Of a stretch of DNA of 64,000 bases, positions 1-59,224 are shown in pieces. Positions within the stretch are counted from its first letter, which is position 1. Each line of letters begins with the position of its first letter. This DNA comes from Amyelois transitella (lineage: Eukaryota; Arthropoda; Insecta; Lepidoptera; Pyralidae). A program made the position numbers and the translations under genes. The notes beneath the pieces were generated by a model. It did not search any database, was not told the origin of the DNA, and was given only the letters and a program-made list of their open reading frames with translations. The stretch is taken from contig NC_083535.1 of assembly GCF_032362555.1 (NCBI RefSeq), positions 5,332,001-5,396,000 on the forward strand. The letters run 5' to 3'.

Positions 1-3000
1 GGCAATGATCGAAGATGGAGTAGAGAGATTTTGTATTATTTGATTAATTATCTAGTGTGTAATTTCTAAGTTATTATTGATTAAGTATCCAATCGACGCT
101 GGAGAATGTCGAAGACGTATTTCTGATTGTTTAATTATCTTGTGTTCTATTTCTTAAGTTAAAATTTATACATTTTGAGGTTGCTATAGGCGATAATCGA
201 AGACGTATTTCCATAGTTTCATTGATTCTTTTCTATGTCATTTAAGAAGTTATTTTTTATTCAAGGTGAGAATAATGTAGGCAAAGGTCGAAGACGTATT
301 TCATATGATTCTCTTGTGTTCATTTCCTAAATAATGTTACTGATTGAAGACGAGATTGATGCAGGCAAAAGAATATAGATCATATATTATTTGATTTATT
401 ACCTTGTGCGTAATTTCTATTGTTAAGTTATTATTAATTTAGTATTCGATTGGCGCTAGTGAAGTTATAGATGGTTGGACCTAGAATTGATGCGGACAAA
501 GGTCGAAGATGTATTGTTTGCCTGATTCACTTGTGTTTCCTTTTCTGAGTCCTTTTTGATTCAGGTTGAGAATGATGTGGGCAAAGTTCGTAGAAGACGT
601 TTTTCATATTGTTTGATTTATTAATTTGTCTTCTGTTTGTAAGTTATTATCACTAAGAAGTGAGATGGATGCATGCATCAAATAGGTCGAAGACGTATTT
701 CCGATTGTTTGATTGATTCTTATATGTTATATTTCCTTAGTTTTCATAATGGTTGAAGGTGGGTTTGATGTGAACAAAGGTAGAAGACGTATTTCATATT
801 GTTTGATTTATTATCTTGTCTTCTGTTTGTAAGTTATTATTACTCAAAAGTAAGATTGATGCATGCATCAAATAGGTCGAAGACGTATTACCGATCGTTT
901 GCCTGATTCTCTTATATCACATTTCCTTAGTTATTAAATGGATGAAAATGGGATAAATGTGGGCAAAGGTCGAAGACGTATTTCTAATTATGTGACTGTA
1001 TCCTTTGTTCCGTTTCCTAAGTTTGACTGATTCATATGTGTTTCATTTCCTGACTTTTTTTTACTTAAAAGTGAGATTGATACATGCATTAAAAAGATTG
1101 ATGATGAATTACTGATTGTTTGACTGATTTTCTTGTCTTTCACTTCCTTCGTTATTAATGGTTAAAGATGGAAATAATGTGGGCAAAGGTCGAAGACGTA
1201 TTTCATATTGTTTGACTGATTATGTTGTGTTCTGTTTTCTAAGTTATTGTTATTAATTGTGAAATTGATATAGGCGAAAGTCGAAGACGTATTTCATATT
1301 GTTTGACTGATTATGTTGTGTTCTGTTTTCTAAGTTATTGTTATTAATTGTGAAATTGATATAGGCGACAGTCGAAGACGTTTTTCATATTGTTTGACTA
1401 AATATGTTGTGTTCTGTTTTCTAAGTTATTGTTATTAATTGTGATATTGGTATAGGCGAAAGTCGAAGACGTATTTCATATTGTTTGACTAAATATGTTG
1501 TGTTCTGTTTTCTAAGTTATTGTTATTAATTGTGAAGTTGATATAGGCGAAAGTCGAAGACGTTTTTCATATTGTTTGACTGATTATGTTGTGTTCTGTT
1601 TTCTAAGTTATTGTTATTAATTGTGAAATTGATATAGGCGAAAGTCGAAGACGTATTTCATATTGTTTGACTGATTATTTTGTGTTCTGTTTTCTAAGTT
1701 ATTATTATTAATTGTGATATTGATATAGGCGAAAGTCGAAGACGTATTTCATATTGTTTGACTAAATATGTTGTGTTCTGTTTTCTAAGTTATTGTTATT
1801 AAATGTAAAATTGATATAGGCGAAAGTCGAAGACGTATTTCATATTGTTTGACTGATTATGTTGTGTTCTGTTTTCTAAGTTATTGTTATTAATTGTGAA
1901 ATTGGTATAGGCGAAAGTCGAAGACGTATTTTATATTGTTTGACTAAATATGTTGTGTTCTGTTTTCTAAGTTATTGTTATTAATTGTGAAGTTGATATA
2001 GGCGAAAGTCGAAGACGTATTTCATATTGTTTGCCTAAATAAGTTGTGTTCTGTTTTCTAAGTTATTGTTATTAATTGTGAAATTGGTATAGGCGAAAGT
2101 CGAAGACGTATTTCATATTGTTTGACTAAATATGTTGTGTTCTGTTTTCTAAGTTATTGTTATTAATTGTGAAGTTGATATAGGCGAAAGTCGAAGACGT
2201 ATTTCATATTGTTTGACTAAATATGTTGTGTTCTGTTTTCTAAGTTATTGTTATTAATTGTGAAATTGGTATAGGCGAAAGTCGAAGACGTGTTTCATAT
2301 TGTTTGACTAAATATGTTGTGTTCTGTTTTTTAAGTTATTGTTATTAATTGTGAAATTGATATAGGCGAAAGTCGAAGACGTATTTCATATTTTTTGACT
2401 GATTATGTTGTGTTCTGTTTTCTAAGTTATTGTTATTAATTGTGAAGTTGATATAGGCGAAAGTCGAAGACGTTTTTCATATTGTTTGACTGATTATGTT
2501 GTGTTCTGTTTTCTAAGTTATTGTTATTAATTGTGAAATTGATATAGGCGAAAGTCGAAGACGTATTTCATATTGTTTGACTGATTATATTGTGTTCTGT
2601 TTTCTAAGTTATTGTTATTAATTGTGATATTGGTATAGGCGAAAGTCGAAGACGTATTTCATATTGTTTGACTGATTATGTTGTGTTCTGTTTTCTAAGT
2701 TATTGTTATTAATTGTGAAATTGATATAGGCGAAAGTTGAAGACGTATTTCATATTGTTTGACTGATTATTTTGTGTTCTGTTTTCTAAGTTATTATTAT
2801 TAATTGTGATATTGATATAGGCGAAAGTGAAAGACGTATTTCATATTGTTAAACTGATTATGTTGTGTTCTGTTTTTTATGCTATTATATATTAATTGCG
2901 AGATTGTTATAGGCGAAAGTCGAAGACGTATTCCATATTGTTTGATTGATTATCTTGTCATTGCTTTCGTAAATTTTACTTATAAGTGAGATATTAATGC

Positions 3001-3240
3001 ATGCATCAATATGATCGAAGACGTATTTCATATTAATAAAATTGTGAATTATTTTAGTGTGTTGGCGAAAGTCGAAGACGTATTTTATTTCGTTTGATTC
3101 GATTATCTTGCATTATGTTTTATTTTTATTTTCTTTATTTTATTTTAGTGCTAAGATCGATGTAGAGCAAGGTCACGAACAAGACGTATTCCATTGTCTT
3201 TAATTAAGTAATTTACCTAACTAAATAAATAACGTTAGAG
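1..3240. repeat. Satellite array of ~91-bp tandem units
   Basis: Direct reading shows a unit of exactly 91 bp between successive GTCGAAGACG boxes at 1280, 1371, 1462, 1553 and onward. About 19 well-conserved copies lie between roughly 1190 and 2920. On both sides (1-1180 and 2930-3240) the units are diverged, but the box GTCGAAGACGTATTTC or a near match still recurs every ~85-105 bp. The array is cut by the left edge of the window. No open frame runs through it. Unit variants (CTGATTATG or CTAAATATG; GAAATTGATA, GATATTGGTA or GAAGTTGATA) are intermixed, which suggests unequal exchange. The family name is not known to me. Confidence 0.95.
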
Positions 3241-4467
3241 AATTGATAAATTGGAGAAGAAGATGTACTTCTATTTTTGGCAACTTTTCTTTGTAACTCA
3301 AAAAAAAACTTTATTTGGTACTCAAAATTCAATACCTGTAAAATGTATGTATCAAAATTTTATAATAATATACAATGTATTCGTAGGTAGTACGTAAATT
3401 CATATAAACCATAGAGCTACTAAGCAAAAAGTTTTGTGCGACTAGCGCCCCATTTACGTGTTCTCATCATATGTAGTAGAAATATAAAATCACTTTCATA
3501 ATATTTGTAATCAATATTATCATATTTAACGCACTATGTATGACTGTAATCAGAATTACGTACTTACTAAGTAATTTATTGTGCACTATCAATATATGTT
3601 CAATAATGGAATTCAGTGTTTCATTTTAAACCACCTTGATAACTCTTTTAGAACAAAACCAGTGAATATTTTTCGGGAATGTCGTAAGTGGCGATTAAAG
3701 GAAGAAGCATTTCCAGGTCCATTAGGTTAGCAGACATGAATTTGCTGTCTAACATCGGTTCGTAAAGCAAGAAAGGCAAAAATGATGTATATTGACTTTG
3801 ACCTTGTTTTAGTATAATGACAAAATTATTATATTGTTATGTTTCTCCTCTTGGATTTCACTACTATGATAGTTTTTAAAGCACATATGTTTATTATAAT
3901 TATTTTATTTTGTATTTTGTGTAGGTACAAATATATATACTTAAATATATATTTATTTAGTTTGACTCCACATAAAGTTCTCTGTCAGACCCAATGGTTG
4001 ACTAGTAGCTTCTAGCACTAAGTCCGCCAATTGTGCTATACATTTGAATTTTGTACAATAAACTTTAAATAAAAAATAACAGGGAATTTCCCATTTCAAA
4101 TTTATGAAATGTCAACACTAAAAAATGCACAATTAAAACACACACATGCACAACAAAATACGCTTACAGTTGACGTCAGAGCGGTAAGTTAAATTCCGAA
4201 CAGATATATGTGCACCAAAGGTGTTTTTCCATTATTGCCATCCATCTATCACACTCAAAGGATTTTATTTCTAATTCTCTTGTCTATTAAGTAATCATAC
4301 TTTTCTCTACATGATAATATATGCAGTCAATAGTTAAAAATAACAAACGATTGTGCAAAGCCATGCTAAGTCTATGAAAAACCTTTCATAACCTTTGATA
4401 CACACGCTCTTCTTTACCGGTGACGTCGCTTAGTCTGCCAGGGCTCGGGCGCTGGCAGAGGTGGCCG
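3241..4467. other. Intergenic stretch between satellite and first gene
   Basis: AT-rich unique-looking DNA. I see no credible coding exon, RNA gene or long repeat. The 3' part probably includes the 3' UTR of the minus-strand gene ending at 4468; the plus strand reads TTTATT near 4264, a possible minus-strand AATAAA polyadenylation signal. Confidence 0.5.
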
Positions 4468-4649
4468 TCAGACCCGACGCCTGCGCCGGCGGCGGCAGCC
4501 GCAAGATTTGCGGCGGCGGCGACAGCGGCAACGGCGGCGGATGCAGCGGCGGCGACGATGCCCGCAGCGACTCCGCCGCCGGCTTCGGCGACGCCGGCGT
4601 CCGCCACAACACCCCTCTTCTCGGGCTAGCCAATTCACGAAATATGAAC
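4468..4649 (-). CDS. Gene A exon 2 (Arg/Cys tail)
   Basis: 182 nt, two bases completing a Gly codon, then 59 codons and a stop. GC-rich against AT-rich surroundings. It encodes SYFVNWLAREEGCC followed by runs of Arg broken by single Cys. CIRRR in this tail is matched by CIRRR in the tail of the neighbouring gene. The other frames through this patch give Ala/Gly-rich peptides and look like shadows. Confidence 0.72.
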
Positions 4650-5656
4650 CTGGGATAAGACGTAGAAACTTGAATATTTTTCTAGGTAGGTATTTCTTAG
4701 GCTGCGTAGAATGTAAAGTCAATAAATTTTATGGTTTTCGTTCTGTTCAGTTTTGGAATAACCTCCCCCAAGATACTAGATCTGCTCAATCTTTATCTCT
4801 CTTATCTTCTTAGATCTTATCTTAGATCTGCTCGTATCTTTTGAAACACTAATTAAAAGACTGTATTCTGATTCTGCCTACCCCTCCGGGAAAGAGGCGT
4901 GATTTTATGTATGTATGTATTCTGATGCATCTAACAATTGAGTGTAGTTACTTGTATTTGTGGAAGTTTATATTTAAGTATATTTTATTTATGGTTGTTT
5001 ATCATTAACTACTTATTGAAAATTAATCGATTGTAACGCATCCTCAATCCTTTTTTATGGGCCCTGCCTCTTTGATTCTTGATTTTTCTTTTTATTTTGG
5101 TTGATTGGAAGAATACCCGATTGCTTTCTTCAGCGGTCTTTGTCTAGATTATGTGTTGTTAGCTACTGCTACCCAACCAGGAGAACATAAACCGCATTGG
5201 ATCATTGTTATACATTAAGTAGCCTAAATGTGCATTTGGGTTCACAACGGCATAACGTCGATTAACAATCAAATAAATGTACCAACCTCAGAATATGGGC
5301 GAGGTGGAAGTTGAACATGTGGCACCTTAGAAGTTCGACCACCGTCACACATAAACTTAAGTATGACAAATTATTGGTAGTTTATTATAGTAACCTTTTC
5401 TTTCAAGAAATCCCATTGCTGTTCCATTTTCTATAATAGACTCTACGGTTTTAGGCAAATCCCTTGAGTCTGTGTGATGCTGAGTCCGCAAATACTGCAG
5501 GATCTCTGTTAAGGTCGCGCCATCTACCTTCTCTTGTAGAAATTTTATAATCAGCCTGCCAGTTGAATATGGGCTACCGAACTGTGGTACGTCTGTAAGA
5601 GGTCCTTCGTTATCCGGTATCTGATTTTGCGAAACCTTATTATCTGTTAATTCCAT
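4468..5656 (-). CDS. Winged-helix plus Arg/Cys-rich tail protein, gene A (protamine-like candidate)
   Basis: Two-exon gene: coding 5656-5395, then 4649-4468, predicted 147 aa. The chosen start is the Met of MELTDNKV at 5656; the frame stays open upstream but reads low-complexity sequence. Residues ~33-94 have a compact winged-helix look: helix GRLIIKFLQE, helix TLTEILQYLRTQ, helix KTVESIIENGTAMGF, then a wing (ERKGSYFV). The donor AAAAG|GTTACT is weak but leaves phase 1, and the acceptor ATCCCAG|GTTCAT at 4650 restores exactly the frame of the basic tail. The tail (99-147) has 28 Arg and 8 Cys and almost no acidic residues. The same domain order and Cys count occur in the divergent neighbour at 6085-6998, which is the strongest support for the splice. 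I infer a DNA-packing role, perhaps in sperm nuclei, like H1-derived protamine-like proteins. The domain resembles what I recall of DUF4777, unverified. Function is unproven. Confidence 0.72.
4690..4920 (+). mobile_element. LINE fragments in the intron of gene A
   Basis: Positions ~4700-4812 translate to a peptide with YGFRSVQFWNNLPQD followed by RSAQSL, which resembles the C-terminal end of jockey/CR1-like reverse transcriptase ORFs. Directly after it, 4873-4920 repeats the LINE 3' end seen again at 42904-42951 (CTACCCCTCCGGGAAAGAGG, then a TATG-repeat tail). Two truncated pieces therefore lie side by side inside the 4650-5394 intron. Confidence 0.6.
5395..5656 (-). CDS. Gene A exon 1 (winged-helix part)
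   Basis: 262 nt, phase 0 to 1, encoding 87 codons plus one base. It carries the whole predicted winged-helix core. If the exon were not spliced, the frame would close shortly after (stop at 5357) and give a protein without a basic tail; that is the main alternative reading. Confidence 0.75.
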
Positions 5657-6084
5657 TATTTTTTTAATCAGGGCTTTCTGTTTAATGCATAACTTGTTTC
5701 CAAAGCTAAAAAAGTAGATAATAAGTTCCAATTTATTTATTAACCTAAATTTTGAAAAAAAAACTGTCAATAAATTTGTCGAAATATGAAAGGTCTGAAT
5801 TACCATACCTCATGGAAACTTCGACGAGAGAAAAATAAAAATTATTAAAAAATCAGTGTAGTTATATTTTATTTGCAGCCAGAGTTTTTAACTATGAGGT
5901 TCAACCCAACAACAAAATTTCAAATGTCAACGTGATGTACTGACAAGACAATTATTTTACCAAAGCTTTAACATAATTACCTACTACATTATTGTTTGGA
6001 TAAACAAGTCCCACGTGGAATATGTATGAAATGTATTAATCGGCTACAAAAGTAAATTTGACGTATGAAACTTAAGCACTAAAA
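5657..6084. promoter_or_regulatory. Putative bidirectional promoter of genes A and B
   Basis: 428 bp separate the two divergent start codons. The region is AT-rich and contains a perfect palindromic E-box, CCACGTGG, at 6011-6018. No other gene fits here. The regulatory role is inferred from the head-to-head arrangement of two similar genes; transcription starts are not visible from sequence. Confidence 0.5.
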
Positions 6085-6209
6085 ATGTCTACAAAATTAT
6101 CTCCATATGACTCTAACAAACAGGATGAAAACTTGGCCAAATTGGTAATGAGTGCGTTTTACAAGTTGACGCAAAGCAGGAATGGCACCACTTCGGATGA
6201 GATCGCCAG
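6085..6209 (+). CDS. Gene B exon 1
   Basis: 125 nt, phase 0 to 2. It starts at the ATG of MSTKLSPYD and ends inside an Arg codon at CCAG|GTATAT. It encodes the first two predicted helices. Confidence 0.78.
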
Positions 6210-6998
6210 GTATATTTGTGTTTTCATATCTAGTTTTAATTTTATAACAGAAAATTGATAACCTATGCCTTAGGTAATTAAATTTTCATGAAGTTAATTT
6301 TTGCTTTTTGATTTGCCATTGACAAAAAAAATATCCGATACTACTTATTATTGGATATTTAAGTACGTACCTACCTATTGTAGCTGCTGTACTCTATGTA
6401 GCCGTTGTTCTTCAGCTTTCTGCAACTAGGTACTTAAATACATACCTACATACTGGTACATAAAATGACATTCTCTCTCTTTCCCCGAGGCGAAGGCAGT
6501 TACTGGCATCTGTCCACTTGCCATGATCCCAGCGTAGGTACGTTTTTTGCTTCGTTCGTAGGTATTCATGTCTCCCTTCATGCAAGGTTGTTTTAATGTT
6601 CTCCTGGCCTGACTTTTATCCAGAACGTCTTTGATTTTATTACGGTACGGTCGTCTAAGCCTTTTCCTCTCAACTAATTTACACAAAAATATCTACATCA
6701 AAATGACATTCAAATAATTGACAGGTATCTACGGGAGAACTTCGGGGACGTATGGCGTACGAGTGTCCTCACGAGCAAAGCAGAGCAGACATTGTCTCGC
6801 AGCGCAGCTCTGGGTTTCCTAGACCAGTTCGGAAAGCGATATGCCGTGAAGATAAAGGGGGCTTGTTGTCGCCGGCCCGGGCGTCGCAAATGCGGATGTC
6901 CTTGGCGACGTCGCCGGCTAAGGAATTGCATCCGCCGGCGACGCCGCAAACGTAGCTGCCGCAAACGCCGACGACGCAAGAGATGTAGTTGTTCCTAG
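6085..6998 (+). CDS. Winged-helix plus Arg/Cys-rich tail protein, gene B (protamine-like candidate)
   Basis: Two coding exons, 6085-6209 and 6725-6998, predicted 132 aa. Donor CCAG|GTATAT and acceptor GACAG|GTATCT join in phase 2 to give DEIAR-YLRENFGDVW. Residues ~16-84 form a winged-helix-like domain: NLAKLVMSAFYKL, TTSDEIARYLREN, KAEQTLSRSAALGFL, then a short wing (GKRYAVKI). Residues 87-132 are a tail with 21 Arg and 8 Cys in 46 residues, starting GACCRRPG and ending KRCSCS. A polyadenylation signal follows the stop within 20 nt. It is clearly related in architecture to gene A but its intron sits inside the domain, not at the domain/tail border. I infer a small basic nuclear protein that compacts DNA and could be cross-linked through Cys, as in mature sperm. 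Tissue and function cannot be read from sequence. Confidence 0.78.
6426..6700 (-). mobile_element. Decayed LINE 3' fragment in gene B intron
   Basis: Read on the minus strand, the peptide contains KIKDVLDKSQARRTLKQ and FASGKERECHFM, matching in order the LINE C-terminal region at 42672-42935 (QIKDVLVKGQVKSTRNRRA; YPSGKEA). It is degenerate and fills much of the 6210-6724 intron. Confidence 0.65.
6725..6998 (+). CDS. Gene B exon 2
   Basis: 274 nt, opening with the last base of the split Arg codon and closing at the stop TAG 6996-6998. It holds the third helix, the wing and the whole Arg/Cys tail. Confidence 0.8.
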
Positions 6999-7014
6999 CG
7001 TTATACAAACGAAA

Positions 7015-7020
7015 AATAAA
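7015..7020 (+). terminator. Polyadenylation signal of gene B
   Basis: AATAAA lies 17 nt after the stop codon of gene B. This short spacing would give a very short 3' UTR, common in small basic-protein genes. Confidence 0.5.
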
Positions 7021-7332
7021 TTTAAATATGGATACTTTTTTTCGAAAATTTTCGTCTCATACGGCGGTTAGGGCCACTTGTGTCCCTGTGTTCCTTATAG
7101 ACCAACTGTTATGCTATGGGTCTCACCTACGGCCTCAAGAAACGGGTATTTTCCGATTATCGTATTTAGTAGTATTATAATGAAAAACAAATGTAGGAAC
7201 GCAGACAAAAGTTTACTTACAAACTTACTTTCGCATTTAGGTATTTATTTCATTTGTTTCGCAGAGATTTTGGCGCAAAGATAGTTTTTTCTTAGTTTCG
7301 AGGGGTAAAGATCCGAGGTTATTAATCATTGT

Positions 7333-7433
7333 CAATTGTCAATTTGTTAACGTCGAACCATTTTGAAGTTGGCAATCTAATGTCATTGTCAATTTGTCAA
7401 CGACAAACCATTTTGAAGTTGGCAATCGAATGC
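7333..7433 (+). repeat. 50-bp direct tandem duplication upstream of cyc exon 1a
   Basis: Two copies (7333-7383, 7384-7433) with few differences share CCATTTTGAAGTTGGCAATC and a CATTGTCAATTTGT start; a third partial start (CATTGTC) follows. They lie ~300-400 bp before the first cyc start codon, so inside its likely promoter. Confidence 0.85.
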
Positions 7434-7738
7434 CATTGTCTAATTGATATCTAGTTTTGACACTTCGTTTCGTGTACGAAATTAATGTATTTACATCGTG
7501 ATTCCGATGCTACAAATAGAAAAACTAAGAAAATACTTTTGATATTCGTTGGAAGTTGATTTTGTGGTGTGAAACCTAATTGTGTACCTTCAGTGAAATC
7601 TATTGATATCATAATGCAACTTTACATTGTTTTATTTTGATTTAAGTGCATATCAGCAAACTTTAGAAAAACTTCTGGAGTTTTTGAGAACCTGCGAAAT
7701 AAATTGCTTCGTGAAGTTTCCATGGTTTTTACAGCGAA

Positions 7739-55709
<47,971 letters not shown>

Positions 55710-57620
55710 ACAAGCAGAAATCCTAAGGTCCATATTACCAATTCCGTTGGTCTAAATACCACTTTAGAAATGTAATTTTAAATCAGGTGCGTAAACTCGC
55801 CCGCCTGTACTGCGTTTGTACTCCTGTACTCCGTATTATATTAAAGTGTTAGATAACCATTCCGTAAAGATTCAGAATCTTTTAGATCAAAACGTATACA
55901 TTAAATATTTTAGTATTACCTTGTTGTAAACTAAAACACATTGATTGCTGTTACTTTTGAGAAACTATTATCTCCATAAATGTTGTATCAAATCTAGCGA
56001 TGTTGATTATTAGAAATTATGCGTATTTCTTATTCTCTCATAGATAATAATAGATTATCTAATAGTAATTTCATGTCTCTTATCTTCTTTCGTGTTTGTA
56101 GTATACAGCTCAACTACGTTAGTAAAAAATAAATAACGGTACTGTATATCCCTATTCAGGCGGGTTAATTGTAAAGCAATAGGCATGATGAAAAACAATA
56201 GCTTGCGTATCCTGGTAACATATTTTTGACGTTGGAAAAGTGAGAAAGGTGCTACTAAGTTTTAAAAAGATGTGATGCTGATCTGGCATTATAAAACGAA
56301 ATGTTGATAGATATTCACCTAATAATCCTTGTCTAAAATCTATGGTCCTGGGCTTTTATTATTACTCGTATACTTTCCAAGCATATTGTTTTAAAAACGC
56401 ACAAAATCAAATTACTTAAAATGGATTCTCTTAAATTAATTTATTGAAAAATATTTCAGTAGACATCATGCCTATACATTTGAGTGGTTTTAGAACACTT
56501 TGATAGATATGCCAATAAATCAAATAGGTACCTACGAGATAATCTCCATAGACTATGTTAGATAAGCCGAAGACGGCCTAATTTATTATTTATTTTATAA
56601 GGACATTAATTTCATAACTTCAAAGTTCATTTGGGGCAAAAGAAAAATGTGTCTAAACTTGTTTTATTTTTACTAAACTCCATTTTCGGATCAAAATATA
56701 TAAAAACTCAATGTGACAAAAGATAGGTAATTGTAAAAACCCTCGCTTTTATTTCGCCTTTCATTTAAAATCTAAGAAAATAAGATGACTTTGTGATATT
56801 TTATTACGTTACTTGTTTTGACTAAATTTATCTCTTGTGGGATTTAATATTTTAGTGGACGATAGCAATTTTTATGCAGTTTTAATATTTTTTATTGTTT
56901 AAGTCGAAATTGTGTTGTCATTTCATGTTGTATTTTACCATTACATTTAATTATTTTTTAGTAAATATTACAATTAAATGTTACTTTATCTATCATAGCT
57001 CCCAAAATTAATTTTGCAATATCTACACAATATTATTTTTAGATTTTGAAGAATGCTTTTTGCACCCTCAATCAAATCAAATTAAGTAGTTGATTTTTAA
57101 AGCCCTTGTTTGAGCATGATTAAAAAAACGAGAAGTCGTTTTATCAGGAAATTTATGGTTATTTAAAGCAGACACATAAAAACATAATGTGGAAACACTA
57201 TTCATGGGTGAAGGTACTTGTGGTAAATTATAATTTACGAAGATCCATAATTGTTACCAGTCAGTGTTCTAATATGAAGGTCTCATTTTGTGTAGTGTAT
57301 TGAAGTCTCATCTTGTGTGTATTTATAAGTATATACATACAATCATGTCTTATCATATCTCTTGCGGGGTAGAAAAAGCCAGAAGTCTTGAAAAGACTGA
57401 TAGGCCACATACAGTTGTATACCCTATAATATAAAAAAAAACAGTGCATCTTTGTCATAGTTTTCATTTTGATATCCCAAACATGCCGTTATAAACGAAT
57501 TATATCATAATTGTTTCGTAATATTGTTGTATATTTTTGTTTTCACATTGATGACTTTATAGTACAGTTATATTTACTATGTTATTTTTATTAAAATAAA
57601 GTTTGTGGATATTGTGTTTC
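55710..57620 (+). other. Probable cyc 3' UTR
   Basis: AT-rich sequence after the stop. AATAAA occurs at 56128-56133 and at 57595-57600, giving a short (~0.4 kb) or long (~1.9 kb) UTR. A fragment of the 50806 repeat family lies at 57338-57415. No coding exon. The true end cannot be decided from sequence. Confidence 0.4.
57338..57415 (+). mobile_element. Lepidopteran repeat fragment
   Basis: TATCTCTTGCGGGGTAGAAA and AGTCTTGAAAAGACTGATAG match the 50806 family. Located within the possible long cyc 3' UTR. Confidence 0.65.
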
Positions 57621-59136
57621 ATTTAGCTGTGCGTTTTATTTATTTACTAAATGCCTGGCGACGTGTTTTTGTGCCTCTTATCTCTAGGCCTCTATCGGGT
57701 TACCATTTGCGTCCATCCAACGGGACAATCAATGAGATTTCAAATATGTTATTTATAAGGCTTGCGCTATCACTAACACTGTTTTGTTTATGTCCATCTC
57801 CACACAGGGACGTGGCCGGCAGGTGTTTCTTCTGGGGTCTTAAAAATAAATCGGCACTATAGATCTGAATACTATTAGTCATGTAATATTCCACGATTTC
57901 TATGATCGGGACATACATTTGGTATGAATTACATAAGAGAGAATATCTTATCGACACTAAAGCAAACGGAGGCGTTTAATCATCCTAACCATCAATGTAA
58001 ACAATATTCCAGGAATACTTAATTCAAATAACCTCATAGAAAAATTGTTCGTGTAATGTTTTCATCAGATCGTTGATTCAATAGTTACATTTGTGCTATT
58101 TGCGAGTTTATCATTGCTAAGCGAGTCAATGCATTGTATTATAAAAATAAAAGATGGTAAACACTTAACTACTTTATTTTCTTATTAACTTTAACAACCA
58201 TGATTGATACACGCTTTATAACTTGTCTCATGCCCTGACTAATCTACTGAAGCTTTACAAAATGCGGCTTCACGGCGACGTATGTTTTAAATAGACCGCG
58301 CTCTAAATATTTGCTTTCCCTTATGGATTTCCAATCTACCCAATCTTTCATAAAAGGTAAGTATATAGAATCTTAAGTTTTGGTAATTACGGAGCGCTAG
58401 TTCGAAATGGCTAAGTAATATTTGTTTCCCAGAAAATTGTAACTTTACAATAAAAAGAAACAAAGACAGCTATTGATTCTTATTTCATAAATCGCTGATC
58501 AAAGACTTATTATGAAGGTTAACTTTGAATAAATAAAATTTTACGTACAACAGTGTTCTCTTAAATGCGTATCGCTAACATTTCTAACACGAATGTTAAC
58601 TGCTTGTCGAAAAAGGATATGATTACCAAAATTATCATATGACACTGCATTTTCATAGACTTGATGCTCTTTTGTTCCACCAAAACTCCAAAATTCTAAA
58701 GGTCAGCCTAAGGCTTCCCTGTAAGAGTGAGTTTTCATACAAAATATTTTCACATTTAGAACGAGAAAGAAATTGTTTGCATACTTTCGCTTACGTTTGA
58801 TGCAATCATAGATAGAAATCGGAATAATATAAGACAAAAGAAATGCCATATTGCACTTGAAACTATAGATCTGACGTGTTGTCTTGCATCGCACGCAGTT
58901 TTTAGCGCTGTCGGCTCTGTCTACCAAATCAGTTAACCTCAAAGCTAGACCGAGAGAGGATAAGACATATTGCCTTTCTACTTTCGTAAATAAAATCCTC
59001 TGATGAACCTTCCAGTTCTAAAGTCTTATTCATTCCAAATGCTATATCTACATTGTACCTATTAATTGTATAGTTACATTCGGGCATGAAATCCTTCATA
59101 GAAAAGCTGCGATATTCAGCGCGTTAGTGTCATCTT
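57621..59136. other. Tail-to-tail interval and asrij 3' UTR
   Basis: 57621-58150 is unassigned AT-rich sequence between convergent genes. 58155-59136 is the probable 3' UTR of the minus-strand OCIA gene; the plus strand reads TTTATT at 58173-58178, a minus-strand AATAAA. Confidence 0.45.
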
Positions 59137-59224
59137 CTACTCCATGCTGTCGCCGTACTTGTTGGTGGGCGGCGGGGGTGGCGGGGGACGACGAGAGATG
59201 GGCGGCACGCTGTTAGGATCCATC
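59137..59224 (-). CDS. asrij terminal exon
   Basis: 88 nt, phase 2 to stop TAG 59139-59137. Encodes MDPNSVPPISRRPPPPPPTN and ends KYGDSME. Confidence 0.9.

Noticed and set aside
1..3240. Regular repeats resembling a CRISPR array
   Set aside because: The whole 91-bp unit repeats, with no unique spacers, in an animal genome.
4386..4658. Ala-rich and Gly-rich frames on both strands
   Set aside because: They are shadow translations of the Arg-codon-rich tail exon of gene A.
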